A DNA stretch of 64,000 nucleotides from UMGS1696 sp964430105. GTDB lineage: Bacteria > Bacillota > Clostridia > Oscillospirales > CAG-272. Made by a program: the position numbers and the translations under genes. Position 1 is the stretch's first letter; the number at the start of each line of letters is the position of its first letter. Below are positions 26,887 through 36,660 of the stretch, piece by piece. Where the stretch lies: contig CAYSEF010000003.1 of assembly GCA_964430105.1 (NCBI GenBank), forward strand, positions 13,205 through 77,204, read 5' to 3'. The notes under the pieces were generated by a model, which was not told the DNA's origin, ran no database searches, and saw nothing but the letters and a program-made list of their open reading frames with translations.

Positions 26887-27992
26887 ATCGAATTTTACGA
26901 AAGATAAACAGATATATCCCGGCGTTTTCGATGGTGGTGATAATACTCGCAGTTGTTGCGCTTGGCGTGAACATTGCGTATATCATAAACACACCGTTCG
27001 CTGATTTTTTTAATATTAACATATCCCAGCCATTGCGTTCCATGATGGCTCATCTTACAGGATGGTTCGGTTTTTCGCTTGCAGAGCTTGTCGTTCTTGG
27101 AAGTCCGGTCATCCTTGTTGCCATTATCACCGTAAGCGTTAGAAAAGCATCGCGTGGAAACAGATATTTCATTCGCTGTATCGTTGGAATATTGTCCGTC
27201 GCTTTACTGCTTTATGTTATGTTTGTTTTCAATTTTGGTGCAGGCTACAGAACCACGACTATTGATAATAAGCTTGAAATCGACAGACAGGACGTTTCGG
27301 CAGAGGATCTTTATGATACAATGAATATCGTTGTCGGTAAGCTGAATGAGCTTGCAGATGATGTTATGTTTGTTCAGGGGAAAGGCTCGGTAAGACCGTT
27401 TTCACATGATAAAACTGTGGAGCTTTGCATTGATTCTTATGCGAAGCTTGCGGATGAATACGATTTTATACCAAAGCTTGATGTTCCTGTAAAGCAGATC
27501 GTTTCGTCACCGTTTATGACCTATACTCATATTTCAGGCGTTTATACCTTCTTTACAGGAGAGTCGAATCTCAATACAAATTATCCTTATTTTGTCAATG
27601 TATATACAACTGCTCACGAAATGGCACATCAGAGAGGTATAGCACGAGAAAATGAAGCGAATTTTATGGCATATCTCGTGTGCATTACATCGGATGATCC
27701 GTATATGCAGTATGCAGGCTATCTCAATATGTACGAATATCTTGCATCTCCGCTGTATAGTGCTTCGCCAACTCTTTATGGTAAAGCTATTCGAGAGCTT
27801 AACGGACTTGTAAGATATGATCTCGAATGCTACAGTGCGTTTTTTGATAAATACCGTGATAATGTAGCGGCAGACGTGAGTGATACTGTTAATAATACTT
27901 ATCTTACCATGCAGGGAACTGAAGGTTCAAAAAGCTACGGTATGGTGGTCGATCTTGTAGTGGCTTATCATAAAGCTGTAGCAGAACATTAA
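26883..27992 (+). CDS. DUF3810 membrane metalloprotease-like protein
   Basis: The 369-residue protein has three hydrophobic segments in the first 125 residues (about 13-35, 58-80 and 95-120). The following domain carries HEMAH at 245-249 and downstream glutamates in ARENEANF, a zinc-metallopeptidase-like arrangement. This pattern corresponds to the DUF3810 family, whose function is unknown to me. The motif suggests an active metal-dependent hydrolase outside or at the membrane. It overlaps the pseudouridine synthase gene by 4 nt. It precedes the Wal-like operon by about 1 kb in the same direction, but a link is not shown. Confidence 0.75.
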   Translation: MNRILRKINRYIPAFSMVVIILAVVALGVNIAYIINTPFADFFNINISQPLRSMMAHLTGWFGFSLAELVVLGSPVILVAIITVSVRKASRGNRYFIRCIVGILSVALLLYVMFVFNFGAGYRTTTIDNKLEIDRQDVSAEDLYDTMNIVVGKLNELADDVMFVQGKGSVRPFSHDKTVELCIDSYAKLADEYDFIPKLDVPVKQIVSSPFMTYTHISGVYTFFTGESNLNTNYPYFVNVYTTAHEMAHQRGIARENEANFMAYLVCITSDDPYMQYAGYLNMYEYLASPLYSASPTLYGKAIRELNGLVRYDLECYSAFFDKYRDNVAADVSDTVNNTYLTMQGTEGSKSYGMVVDLVVAYHKAVAEH

Positions 27993-28042
27993 GCTGTCAT
28001 ATAATTAATTGAAGGATATTGATCACAAATGGGGGAGAAAAC

Positions 28043-29104
28043 ATGAAAAAGCTGTGTTTTATCATAGCAATTATGCTCGTGATGTCTTTTGCTTTGCCGA
28101 TATCCGCAGCCGTAGAAGATATTCCGTCATTGTTTGCGGGAGATGAAGAATGGTATAAGGATTCGGTTTCTCCTTTGGTTATTCGTGACGATGTATGCTA
28201 TATTCCGGTTGAGCTGTGTTCAATGTTTGATTATATCAGCGTTACTACTCCGCGTGAGGATAATCTTCTCATACACAACACAAATACAGGTGCATATATT
28301 TCGGTGCTGTTTTCCGATAGATCCGCTGCCGCAAACAGTGTGATAATTGATGATGTTTCTGTTTTCCGTGATTCAGGTATGTTCTATGTGGATGCGGAGC
28401 TTGTTGCAGAATCTGTAGGTTTGACTTTGGAAAAATATGTAGCTGATTCCGGTGAGATAACGCTGAGATTGTCCGATAACAACAGCATATTTACAATGGA
28501 AGAGCTGATAGAGTCGTATTTTCCTGACGATGATCTTGAAAATGTTGATGACAGCCTTGATAATGTCGTAGAGATTCCATCGTATAACGGAAAGCTTAAA
28601 AGAATATATGTGGTATGCAAATCGCCAAAGTCCGAAAATACCATGTTTTCAGCACAGAAAAATTGCGAACTTTACGGAATAGGTTATACATGGTTTCTCG
28701 ATCAGGATAATACAGTTGACGATATCCTTACTGCATATACTGACGGTGAATACGGAATAGTTGCTGATAATACAGATGACATTGATTCACTGAACGAGAA
28801 AATTTCGCTTTACACACGAAGAAAAACACATTTTACGCTTACGACCGGTGATGAAGCAGAGGATAAACTTTTAACGGAAGCAGGATATATTCCAATCAAA
28901 CCCGATTTTACAGTAAATGGAGCAAGCTCTCCTGACACAATGCTGGTAGATATTTTGAATTATATCGGTAAAGCGGGAAGCTGTATTTTGTATCTTGAAG
29001 ATTGCTGGAACAGTGAGCGTATGGTAATTCTTTTGGATGAGATAGACAATGAGCTGTATCGAACATCAAATCTTTCAGATACGGCTGTGAATGGCATAGA
29101 ATGA
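28043..29104 (+). CDS. Secreted protein with copper-amine-oxidase-like N-terminal domain
   Basis: The 353-residue protein has a signal peptide ending near PISAA (about residue 22). A stalk-type copper amine oxidase N-terminal-like domain (about 40-140) follows with DVCYIPVELCSMF and SGMFYVDAELVAESVGL. The C-terminal 190 residues contain beta-strand/loop stretches such as RIYVVCKSP and YGIVADNTDD; I do not recognise the fold securely, though a degenerate polysaccharide-deacetylase-like domain is possible. The ATG at 28043 follows GGGGGAG. It ends 28 nt before the response regulator gene and may be part of that operon. Confidence 0.65.
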   Translation: MKKLCFIIAIMLVMSFALPISAAVEDIPSLFAGDEEWYKDSVSPLVIRDDVCYIPVELCSMFDYISVTTPREDNLLIHNTNTGAYISVLFSDRSAAANSVIIDDVSVFRDSGMFYVDAELVAESVGLTLEKYVADSGEITLRLSDNNSIFTMEELIESYFPDDDLENVDDSLDNVVEIPSYNGKLKRIYVVCKSPKSENTMFSAQKNCELYGIGYTWFLDQDNTVDDILTAYTDGEYGIVADNTDDIDSLNEKISLYTRRKTHFTLTTGDEAEDKLLTEAGYIPIKPDFTVNGASSPDTMLVDILNYIGKAGSCILYLEDCWNSERMVILLDEIDNELYRTSNLSDTAVNGIE

Positions 29105-29131
29105 TATAAACGAAGTAATGGAGTATTAGAT

Positions 29132-29839
29132 ATGGAAGCAAAGAAGAAGATACTTGTTGTCGAAGATGAAAAAAATATAGCGCAGGTACTTGCGTATAAT
29201 ATAAAAAAGGAAGGCTATGATTGCGATATCGCATATGACGGTGAAGCAGGCCTTGAAAAAGCACTGTCGGGTGGATTCGATCTTATTCTGCTTGACATAA
29301 TGCTCCCGAAAATGACGGGATTTGAAGTGTGCGAAAGAATCAGATATAAAAGCCAGGTTCCGATAATTTTTGTAACTGCACGAGAGGAAGAAAAGGATAA
29401 GATACTCGGACTTGAAACAGGTGCCGACGATTATGTGACAAAGCCGTTCTCCTTCCGTGAGCTTATTTCAAGAATACGTGCAAATATCCGAAGATCATCG
29501 GGAGAAGTCGTAACTGAAAAGCAGACTAAATCCGAAAAGATAGTGATAGGAGAGCTTGAAATAGATACCGACCATTATTCGGTTACAAAAGCAGGCGAAC
29601 CGATAGAGCTTTCAAAGAAGGATTATGACCTTATTCTTTATCTTGCAGAAAATGTCGGAAAGGCATATTCTCGTAAGGAACTGCTCGAAAAGATATGGGG
29701 ATACGATAATTACTATGGAGATATCCGTACCGTTGACGTAACTGTGAGCAGAATACGAAAGAAGATAGAAGCCGACCCTGCAAGACCTGAATATCTGAAA
29801 ACAAAGCATGGCGTAGGCTATTTCCTCTGCGAAAGATGA
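29132..29839 (+). CDS. walR: OmpR/PhoB-family response regulator, WalR-like
   Basis: The 235-residue protein has a receiver domain (about 7-118) with acidic pocket EDE, phosphoacceptor Asp55 (LILLDIMLP), a TAREEE switch and the TKPFSF lysine. A winged-helix DNA-binding domain follows (about 135-232) with LSKKDYDLI and VTVSRIRKKI. Its order before a sensor kinase, a YycH-like and a YycI-like gene suggests it is the WalR (YycF) regulator of cell-wall metabolism. PhoP-like regulators share this architecture, so the symbol rests on the neighbourhood. GGAG precedes the ATG. Confidence 0.82.
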   Translation: MEAKKKILVVEDEKNIAQVLAYNIKKEGYDCDIAYDGEAGLEKALSGGFDLILLDIMLPKMTGFEVCERIRYKSQVPIIFVTAREEEKDKILGLETGADDYVTKPFSFRELISRIRANIRRSSGEVVTEKQTKSEKIVIGELEIDTDHYSVTKAGEPIELSKKDYDLILYLAENVGKAYSRKELLEKIWGYDNYYGDIRTVDVTVSRIRKKIEADPARPEYLKTKHGVGYFLCER

Positions 29840-29887
29840 TTTTTCGATAAAGTCATCGCAAAATTCAAAACGGACACGACATAAATT

Positions 29888-31720
29888 ATGTTAAAAAGCT
29901 TATATTTTAAAATCGTTCTTATCCTCCTTATTTTCATTATCGCCGTTATGTGTGCGGTAGGAGCGATACTTATGAACGGTGTAACTTCGTTCTATGTTGA
30001 CGATTTTACAGAACAGATGACAGAATGCTTCGATAGTGGCGGTCTTTTGATGATGGATTTACGGCAGGCTGCTCATAACGATTCTCCTGCATCCGAAATG
30101 AAAAATGTGCTTGCATCCTACAGCAGTATTCTCGGTATCGATGGATATAGAAATTATTATGTTCTTAATACCGACGGTGAAATGCTTGCAGGCTCTGACG
30201 TTGTACTCGGTGCCGATCTTATCGTAACTCCAAATATTCTTTCTGCAATAGCAGGTGCGGGAGAAAATATTTCGTCCGGTGGTATGGAATATTCAGACTG
30301 GGCAGTTCGTATACCGGTAACTCAGCTTCCCGAGGAAGATTGCATAGTTTATATTAAAGATTCACTTGAGGAAATGCGTCAGCTTAATACAGTGCTGTTT
30401 TCTATCATTCTTCAAGCTATGGTTATTGGTATTCTTATTGCAGTGCTGTTGTCGTTTTTCCTTGCAAAATCAATATCATCACCTCTGCAAAGCTTGACTT
30501 ACGGTACACAGCTCGTTGCATCGGGTGAATTCAGCTATGAGATCGAAGTAAATTCAGCCGACGAAATAGGTGTGCTTGCAGAAAACTTCAATTACATGAG
30601 AGATAGACTGCGTACTACAATCGAAGAAGTAAACGGTGAACGTGAAAAGCTCGATACGGTACTGTCATGTATGAAAGATGCTGTGCTTGCGTTTACAGCG
30701 AATGGTACAGTGCTTCATTCAAATAACTCAGCGTATGAGCTGTTCGGAGATGAGCTTTCGATGGGTGCATTGACTCTCGAAAAATGCTTTGAGGTGCTTG
30801 ATATTCCGCTTACTATCGACGGAAGTACGGTACGCCTTACATCACCTGATGCAGCAGTCGAAAATACCAGAGATGGTTTTATTTTCCGTGACAGAATCGC
30901 AGGAAATCATGTATTTGACGTCAGCTTTGCGGTAATTCGCTATGTTGAAGCTAAAAAACAGGCGGCAGGCTGTGTTATTATCATTCATGATGTTACAGGA
31001 CGATACGAACTTGATGAAAGTCGCAGAGAATTTGTTGCAAATGTATCGCATGAGCTGAAAACACCTCTTGCAGCCATCAAGCTGACAACTGAAACTGTGC
31101 GAAGCGATCCGGAAATGGATGTTGAAATGCGTGACTATTTTCTTGACCTTGTTCTGTCGGAAAGCGATCGTATGACAAGAATAGTGCAGGATCTTCTTGT
31201 CCTTTCACGCCTTGACAGTAAACAAACCAGATGGGAAATAGAAACATTTGATCTTAAAGCATCGGTTAGACATTTGTGCGAGGTTATGCGTAAGGATCTT
31301 GATGCACGAGGTCATAAAATAACGCTGGGATGCGATAAAGAGCTTCCGCAGATAACAGCAGACAAACAGCGAATAGAGCAGGTTGTTCTGAATATCATGT
31401 CAAATGCGATAAAATATACTCCCGACGGCGGAAAAATAGATATAAAAATATCGCAGAATACTTCTGCAAAAACAGTTGTACTTGCGATAAGAGATAACGG
31501 TATCGGTATCCCTAAAGAGGATATGAGTCACTTGTTTGAGAGATTTTACCGTGTTGAGAAATCACGAACACAGGATGCTGGCGGTACGGGTCTTGGACTT
31601 GCTATTGCAAAAGAGATTGTCGAGGCTCATGGTGGTAAAATAGCTATAGACAGTAGGCTCAATGAGGGTACAACAGTGGTAGTTGAACTGCCGATTGAAT
31701 GTAAACTGAAAAACGAGTGA
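29888..31720 (+). CDS. walK: Sensor histidine kinase, WalK-like
   Basis: The 610-residue membrane kinase has a first transmembrane helix (about 9-30), an extracellular sensor region (about 31-165), a second helix (about 170-195), a HAMP linker (about 195-250), a PAS-like domain (about 255-370), a HisKA domain with the phospho-accepting histidine at about 388 (SHELKTPLAA) and a HATPase_c domain (NAIKYTPDGG, DNGIGIPKED, GTGLGLAI). This is the WalK/VicK architecture. It lies 48 nt after the response regulator and is followed by the YycH/YycI-like genes that normally restrain WalK. The Shine-Dalgarno sequence is weak. Confidence 0.85.
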   Translation: MLKSLYFKIVLILLIFIIAVMCAVGAILMNGVTSFYVDDFTEQMTECFDSGGLLMMDLRQAAHNDSPASEMKNVLASYSSILGIDGYRNYYVLNTDGEMLAGSDVVLGADLIVTPNILSAIAGAGENISSGGMEYSDWAVRIPVTQLPEEDCIVYIKDSLEEMRQLNTVLFSIILQAMVIGILIAVLLSFFLAKSISSPLQSLTYGTQLVASGEFSYEIEVNSADEIGVLAENFNYMRDRLRTTIEEVNGEREKLDTVLSCMKDAVLAFTANGTVLHSNNSAYELFGDELSMGALTLEKCFEVLDIPLTIDGSTVRLTSPDAAVENTRDGFIFRDRIAGNHVFDVSFAVIRYVEAKKQAAGCVIIIHDVTGRYELDESRREFVANVSHELKTPLAAIKLTTETVRSDPEMDVEMRDYFLDLVLSESDRMTRIVQDLLVLSRLDSKQTRWEIETFDLKASVRHLCEVMRKDLDARGHKITLGCDKELPQITADKQRIEQVVLNIMSNAIKYTPDGGKIDIKISQNTSAKTVVLAIRDNGIGIPKEDMSHLFERFYRVEKSRTQDAGGTGLGLAIAKEIVEAHGGKIAIDSRLNEGTTVVVELPIECKLKNE

Positions 31721-31750
31721 TATTGCAAAAACACAAACAGGAGTCTGTAA

Positions 31751-33121
31751 ATGAAAAATACAACGGGACAAAAGAATAATAAGATCACGCTTATAGCAGT
31801 TGTGCTTCTTTTCGTGCTGTTGTGTGTTCTGACTGTTGCAACCATCAACGTATTTTTGAACAGCTCATCTGTAAAAGATACTGTTCCGTTTGATCTTGAC
31901 AGAATAACAGCCGATAAAACAGCAGAATATATTGATGTTTCGAGTGCTCTTGTTCCTTCTTTTATTGGAATAACCTCCGATGGTACCGGTTACGGTGTTT
32001 CGGTATCAGCAAATACTGTTGCTGAGTTATATAAAACAGTAACGCCTGTTCTTGCCGATGTTCTTGTTGATGAATATGCCTCGGTTGGAGATAATGCGTT
32101 GTGGAATTCCTTGGCTGATGTCAATGATTCCGTCTATGTCAGATATCATAACGATATTCCCGATTATGTTATAAGTGTTTTCGCCGATGCTTCAAATTAC
32201 AGCGAAAATTCCTTCAATTCTTATGTGAGTGAAATGCTTCTTATGCCATATTCCGAAGCCTTCGATACAATAACCGTTGCTACACGAAGCTCTGACGGAA
32301 GCGTTACAGTGTTTGAAAAAAACTCACCTGAGGAAATAATCACTGTCGATGATCTACGGAAAATTTTGCGTTCGTATCGTTCAAATCTAACTGAATTCGA
32401 GTTTGTTGGAGATAATAGTGTGGTTGAATCGGTTACAGAACCCATATTTATTGATTCGATAGTGACAAGGAATATTATAACGACAGGAAACAGTGGAATG
32501 CTTATACAAAACGGAACAGAAGATTTTGACACATTACTTCGATTGTTTTCGATAAATCCGGATAAGCTGTTAAATCAGCATACAGAGGATGATGGAAGCA
32601 TGAGCTGCATTGATACAAAGGGAGTCTTGTATTTGAGCGAATCTTCGTTTGAATATACGGCTGCTGTTGACGGTGGTATTCATGTGGAGGAATTCATTGG
32701 ATATATCGACAATATCGGATTTATGGATTACGTTCAAGCTGCACTCAAGATATTCACAGAAATAAGGTCTATAAATCGAAACTGCGCAGGAGGGGATGCG
32801 GATATTTCTCTTTCGTCTGTAGAAGCACTTGACGGTAAAGTATCGCTGACCTTTGATTATGTCTTTGATAATTTGAAAATTACAGATATAGAACACGCAT
32901 TTTCCGTTACCTTTGAGAATGAAGTTCTGACAGAAGCGAAGCTGTTCAATCTGGCTGTAAAAAATTTCGGTGACAGAAATGAATTGCCCAAGGAATGGTG
33001 GTTCATGGAATTCGTAAAGAGAAAAATGTCACCCGGTGACAAACCCTACAGATGTATTGAGCCGGTTTACAGGGCAGATTATGTTTCAGATTCAATTAAG
33101 GCGGAATGGCGTGCAGAATAA
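31751..33121 (+). CDS. YycH-like membrane-anchored regulator of the Wal system
   Basis: The 456-residue protein has one N-terminal transmembrane helix (about 12-32) and a large extracellular domain. Sequence similarity to B. subtilis YycH (WalH) is not obvious by eye. The call rests on topology, length (YycH is about 455 residues) and position, third after a WalR/WalK pair and before a similar smaller protein. YycH and YycI interact with WalK in the membrane and modulate its activity. AGGAG lies 8 nt upstream of the ATG. Confidence 0.6.
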   Translation: MKNTTGQKNNKITLIAVVLLFVLLCVLTVATINVFLNSSSVKDTVPFDLDRITADKTAEYIDVSSALVPSFIGITSDGTGYGVSVSANTVAELYKTVTPVLADVLVDEYASVGDNALWNSLADVNDSVYVRYHNDIPDYVISVFADASNYSENSFNSYVSEMLLMPYSEAFDTITVATRSSDGSVTVFEKNSPEEIITVDDLRKILRSYRSNLTEFEFVGDNSVVESVTEPIFIDSIVTRNIITTGNSGMLIQNGTEDFDTLLRLFSINPDKLLNQHTEDDGSMSCIDTKGVLYLSESSFEYTAAVDGGIHVEEFIGYIDNIGFMDYVQAALKIFTEIRSINRNCAGGDADISLSSVEALDGKVSLTFDYVFDNLKITDIEHAFSVTFENEVLTEAKLFNLAVKNFGDRNELPKEWWFMEFVKRKMSPGDKPYRCIEPVYRADYVSDSIKAEWRAE

Positions 33122-33145
33122 TTTTTTGTTAAAAGGAGTAGATAA

Positions 33146-34063
33146 ATGCAGCATAACAAGATAGTGCTTGTCCTTGCCATAATTCTTGCCACGGCATGTG
33201 TTGTGCTGTCGCTGAATCTCTTTGTACTCGTTCGTTCTTCGTCGTATCTTCCGGATAGGTCAGTCGATGATATAGTAAATATTTTGGCACAATCAGATAT
33301 CAGCATTGATCCCGGCATAATATCGACTAAACGTGAACGTGGCACTGTATACGTCTGCAATTCCGGCGATTATAACCGAACGGTAGCTTCACTTCTCGGT
33401 GAAGGTGTGGTAAGTGCATCATATATCATTCCGGATGGCGAAATAATCGTGCTTGATAACGGATCAAGATTTGAGTTTGGCGGTGATTTTTCGTTCCGTT
33501 ATGACAGAGATGGCGAAAGAGATGGCTCGGATCTGTTTGATTTGTCCCTTTCAGCCGATCATGTAAGTGATGAAAAACGTGAAGAAATTTCAGAGATAGC
33601 AGTAAAATTTCTCGATAGCGGAAGCCGTGAATTTGAAAGCTCGGGAAATATGAGCATCGTTACATCGGTTGAGGTTATCTGGGAGAATGCAGGTGTATAT
33701 TACGCATTTTGTACCCGTGCGATAGATGGAGTTGCCATCACTGAAAATACTGCGATATGCACTATTGAAAGCGGAGAAGTAACAGAAGCGTATGGCAGAT
33801 GGAGCTTTTTGACGCTGGGTGAGTCCTATTCAGCACAACTTTCAGATATTTTCAATATACTGTTTAATGTGAAAAAAGAAATAGGCGGTGCGGCAGCTGA
33901 AGCAGGTGGAGTTAATATTGAATCGATCGATTTGTGCTATTCCTTGTATTTTTATGGCGATGAAGAGGATTTTTGCCTTATCCCTTGTTGGCAGGTCGTA
34001 ACAGACTCGATGGGTGAATTCATTTATAATGCGATTGATAGTACACTTTACACAAAATACTAA
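33146..34063 (+). CDS. YycI-like membrane-anchored regulator of the Wal system
   Basis: The 305-residue protein has a single N-terminal transmembrane helix (about 6-27) followed by an extracellular domain with a FGGDFSFRYDRDG stretch and the C-terminal ending YGDEEDFCLIPCWQV, a segment type typical of YycI/YycH-fold domains. It follows the YycH-like gene by 24 nt, and AAAGGAG precedes the ATG. By analogy it partners with the YycH-like protein to tune the kinase. Length is close to B. subtilis YycI (about 280). No walJ-type hydrolase or htrA follows; murA does. Confidence 0.65.
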   Translation: MQHNKIVLVLAIILATACVVLSLNLFVLVRSSSYLPDRSVDDIVNILAQSDISIDPGIISTKRERGTVYVCNSGDYNRTVASLLGEGVVSASYIIPDGEIIVLDNGSRFEFGGDFSFRYDRDGERDGSDLFDLSLSADHVSDEKREEISEIAVKFLDSGSREFESSGNMSIVTSVEVIWENAGVYYAFCTRAIDGVAITENTAICTIESGEVTEAYGRWSFLTLGESYSAQLSDIFNILFNVKKEIGGAAAEAGGVNIESIDLCYSLYFYGDEEDFCLIPCWQVVTDSMGEFIYNAIDSTLYTKY

Positions 34064-34283
34064 CCTCGAAATGTATGCAAAACATTAAAAAATGCCATAA
34101 ACTATGAAATTTATGAAAATCCTTCAAAATACTCTTTCATTCTTGTGCACAAACTGTTATAATATATAAGGCTGAAAATATTTATAAATGCTTTTGGCTC
34201 TTTTCCGTGTGCTTATTATTTCTTTTACAGCGCGGAACTGATAATAATGCCTTATCATGAAAAAGAAAGGCTCGGTATCATTA

Positions 34284-35576
34284 ATGGAAAAAATAATTGT
34301 TAACGGAGGTAATCCTCTGTTCGGTCAGGTGGAGATATCAGGCTCAAAAAATGCCGCTCTGCCTATTATATATGCCTGTGTGCTGGTGCGTGGTAAATGC
34401 GTACTTGAAAATATACCTGCGATATCTGATATTACTTATTCTTTTGAAATACTTCGTGGCATCGGTGCAAAAATCCGTATGCTTGACAGAACGACATATG
34501 AAATAGATTGTACTGACGTTGAATCAGGACGCTCCGATTATGAACTGGTTCGCAGAATACGTGGTTCATATTATTTGCTCGGTGCGGAATTCGGCCGTTT
34601 TGGTAAAGCCAGAGTCGGTTTCCCCGGTGGTTGTAATTTCGGTGTAAGACCTATCGATCAGCATATCAAGGGCTTTGAAGCTTTAGGCGGCGAAATTAAG
34701 ACTGAGGGCGGTTATATCGAGATCAATTCAGATCACGGTGCTGTCGGTACTAATATATTCTTTGATGTTTCCAGCGTTGGTGCTACTTTGAATATAATGA
34801 TTGCAGCCGCTACAGCAGAAGGAACCACGATAATTGACAATGCTGCAAAAGAACCGCATATAGTCGATTGTGCGAACTTCCTCAATACCTGCGGTGCAAG
34901 AATTTCCGGTGCAGGCTCTGATGTTATAAAAATCAAAGGTGTGCCTGAGCTTCACGGATGTACCTATGCGATAATCCCCGATATGATAGAAGCAGGCTCC
35001 TTTATGGTTGCGGCAGTTGCTACTCACGGCTCTGTGAAGGTGACCAATGTTATTCCGAAGCATCTTGAATCTATTTCAGCAAAGCTCGAAGAAACAGGCG
35101 CAACTATCGAGGAATTTGATGATGCAGTCCTTGTTACAGCAGGTGAAAAAATTAAAAAGACAAATGTAAAAACTCTCCCGTATCCCGGTTTCCCGACAGA
35201 TATGCACCCGCAGATGTCTGCACTTTTATGCATGGCTGACGGAACCAGCTACCTTAACGAAAGCATATTCGAGAATCGCTTCCGTTATGTAGAGGAGCTT
35301 CGCAGAATGGGCGCAAAGATTAAGGTTGACGGTCGAGTAGTCGTTATCGAGGGTGGAATTCCTCTGAAGGCTGCTCCTGTTATCGCAACTGATTTGCGTG
35401 GCGGTGTCGCTGTTATGATCGCAGCATTGACCTGCGAAGGAAGAACTGAAATTTCTGAAATAAACCTCATCGAACGTGGGTATGATAATATCTGCGGAAA
35501 GCTGAGAGCACTCGGTGCAGATATTCAGAAAATCACACTGCCCGATGGAGTTGAACCCAAAGTCTCTGGAAAATGA
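34284..35576 (+). CDS. murA: UDP-N-acetylglucosamine 1-carboxyvinyltransferase
   Basis: MurA transfers enolpyruvate to UDP-GlcNAc, the first committed step of peptidoglycan synthesis, and is the target of fosfomycin. The 430-residue protein has the EPT fold: GSKNAALP near the N-terminus and GFPGGCNFGVRPID with the catalytic Cys117 (equivalent to Cys115 of E. coli MurA). Cysteine implies fosfomycin sensitivity at this site. The ATG at 34284 has AAAGG about 14 nt upstream; an in-frame ATG at 34257 has no ribosome binding site, so the start is moderately certain. A TATAAT at 34158-34163 may be its promoter. Confidence 0.95.
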   Translation: MEKIIVNGGNPLFGQVEISGSKNAALPIIYACVLVRGKCVLENIPAISDITYSFEILRGIGAKIRMLDRTTYEIDCTDVESGRSDYELVRRIRGSYYLLGAEFGRFGKARVGFPGGCNFGVRPIDQHIKGFEALGGEIKTEGGYIEINSDHGAVGTNIFFDVSSVGATLNIMIAAATAEGTTIIDNAAKEPHIVDCANFLNTCGARISGAGSDVIKIKGVPELHGCTYAIIPDMIEAGSFMVAAVATHGSVKVTNVIPKHLESISAKLEETGATIEEFDDAVLVTAGEKIKKTNVKTLPYPGFPTDMHPQMSALLCMADGTSYLNESIFENRFRYVEELRRMGAKIKVDGRVVVIEGGIPLKAAPVIATDLRGGVAVMIAALTCEGRTEISEINLIERGYDNICGKLRALGADIQKITLPDGVEPKVSGK

Positions 35577-35644
35577 GACGGTGCAAATGATGTTGTTTCG
35601 TAATGATTGTGCTTCGCACATGAAAAATAAAGGAGAAATTTAAG

Positions 35645-35851
35645 ATGAAAGTAACTCTCGAAACCATTATCGGTGATATCGTTGATTTTGATGAAGGCAC
35701 CGCTGAGATATTCCTCGCAAGCGGTATGCACTGCATCGACTGTCCTGTTTCCAGAATGGAATCTGTCGAGGAAGCTTGCATAGTTCACGGTGTTGATGCT
35801 GAAGAACTTATCGGAAAGCTCAATAAGTATCTCGCAGAAAAGGCGAAATAA
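35645..35851 (+). CDS. DUF1858 domain protein
   Basis: This 68-residue protein is a single DUF1858 domain, with an early TIIGDIVDF helix and the conserved GMHCIDCPVSRMESVEEAC motif, whose CxxC could bind metal or cycle redox state. DUF1858 occurs fused to hybrid-cluster or redox proteins and as a free-standing small protein, as here. AGGAG precedes the ATG by 9 nt. The gene is followed by its own terminator. Confidence 0.88.
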   Translation: MKVTLETIIGDIVDFDEGTAEIFLASGMHCIDCPVSRMESVEEACIVHGVDAEELIGKLNKYLAEKAK

Positions 35852-35880
35852 GTTTTTCGTAAATTTGAATCAAAACACAG

Positions 35881-35905
35881 AAAGGCGGATTTTTTCCGTC
35901 TTTTT
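35881..35905 (+). terminator. Terminator after the DUF1858 gene
   Basis: AAAGGCGGA and TCCGTCTTT form a 9-bp stem with one G-U pair, followed by T residues. Confidence 0.75.
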
Positions 35906-35949
35906 GATTATGGCTTGCTTGAAAATCAGAAAGTGAAATTAGGAATAAA

Positions 35950-36660
35950 ATGGAAGAAAAGCATCATATGGCATTAAAACTTGACGACAGACTTTCCTCC
36001 GCCGCAGCTTTTGTAAGACAAGGTGCAGTCGTAGCTGATATCGGTACAGATCACGCATATATTCCGGTGTATTTGCTTGAAAATGGCATAGCAAAGTTCG
36101 CTATCGCAAGCGACGTGAATAAAGGCCCTCTTGAAAGAGCTGTTGCCAATGCAGAAAAATATGGCGTAGATGATAAAATGAGATTTACTCTCGCAGACGG
36201 ACTGAATGGTGTTGAACCTGAACGTGATAATGTCAGCGATATCGTAATATGTGGTATGGGTGGTGAACTTATCGCCCGAATCATCGATGAATCAGAGTAC
36301 ACCAGACGTGATGGAGTTCATCTTATCCTTCAGCCAATGACAGCGGCAGATGATTTAAGAAAATACCTTGATGAAAATGGATTTGCAGTACTTGATGAAA
36401 AATTATCTACTGCTGCCGGAAAAACATATTGCTGTATGCTTGTCGAATACGATGGAGTGAAGCGTACATCAACACCTGCACAGTTGCTTCTCGGAAAAGT
36501 AGCTATACAGAAACGTGAACCGATATTTGAAAAATACGCAGGTGAGGTTCTTGCTCGACTTGATACAAGGATAAAAGGCTTGAAATTAGGCGGACTTCCG
36601 ACAGATGATGAAGAAAAATGCCGTGAGGAAATAGCGAATATCTTGGAGGTAAAAGCATGA
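35950..36660 (+). CDS. trmK: tRNA (adenine(22)-N1)-methyltransferase
   Basis: TrmK methylates A22 of tRNAs using S-adenosylmethionine. The 236-residue protein has SAM motif VADIGTDHAYIPVYLL and the catalytic region CGMGGELIARII, both hallmarks of TrmK. The stop overlaps the start of the Nif3-like gene by ATGA. trmK followed by a Nif3-family (YqfO-like) gene is the standard order in Firmicutes, which supports both calls. Confidence 0.92.
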   Translation: MEEKHHMALKLDDRLSSAAAFVRQGAVVADIGTDHAYIPVYLLENGIAKFAIASDVNKGPLERAVANAEKYGVDDKMRFTLADGLNGVEPERDNVSDIVICGMGGELIARIIDESEYTRRDGVHLILQPMTAADDLRKYLDENGFAVLDEKLSTAAGKTYCCMLVEYDGVKRTSTPAQLLLGKVAIQKREPIFEKYAGEVLARLDTRIKGLKLGGLPTDDEEKCREEIANILEVKA

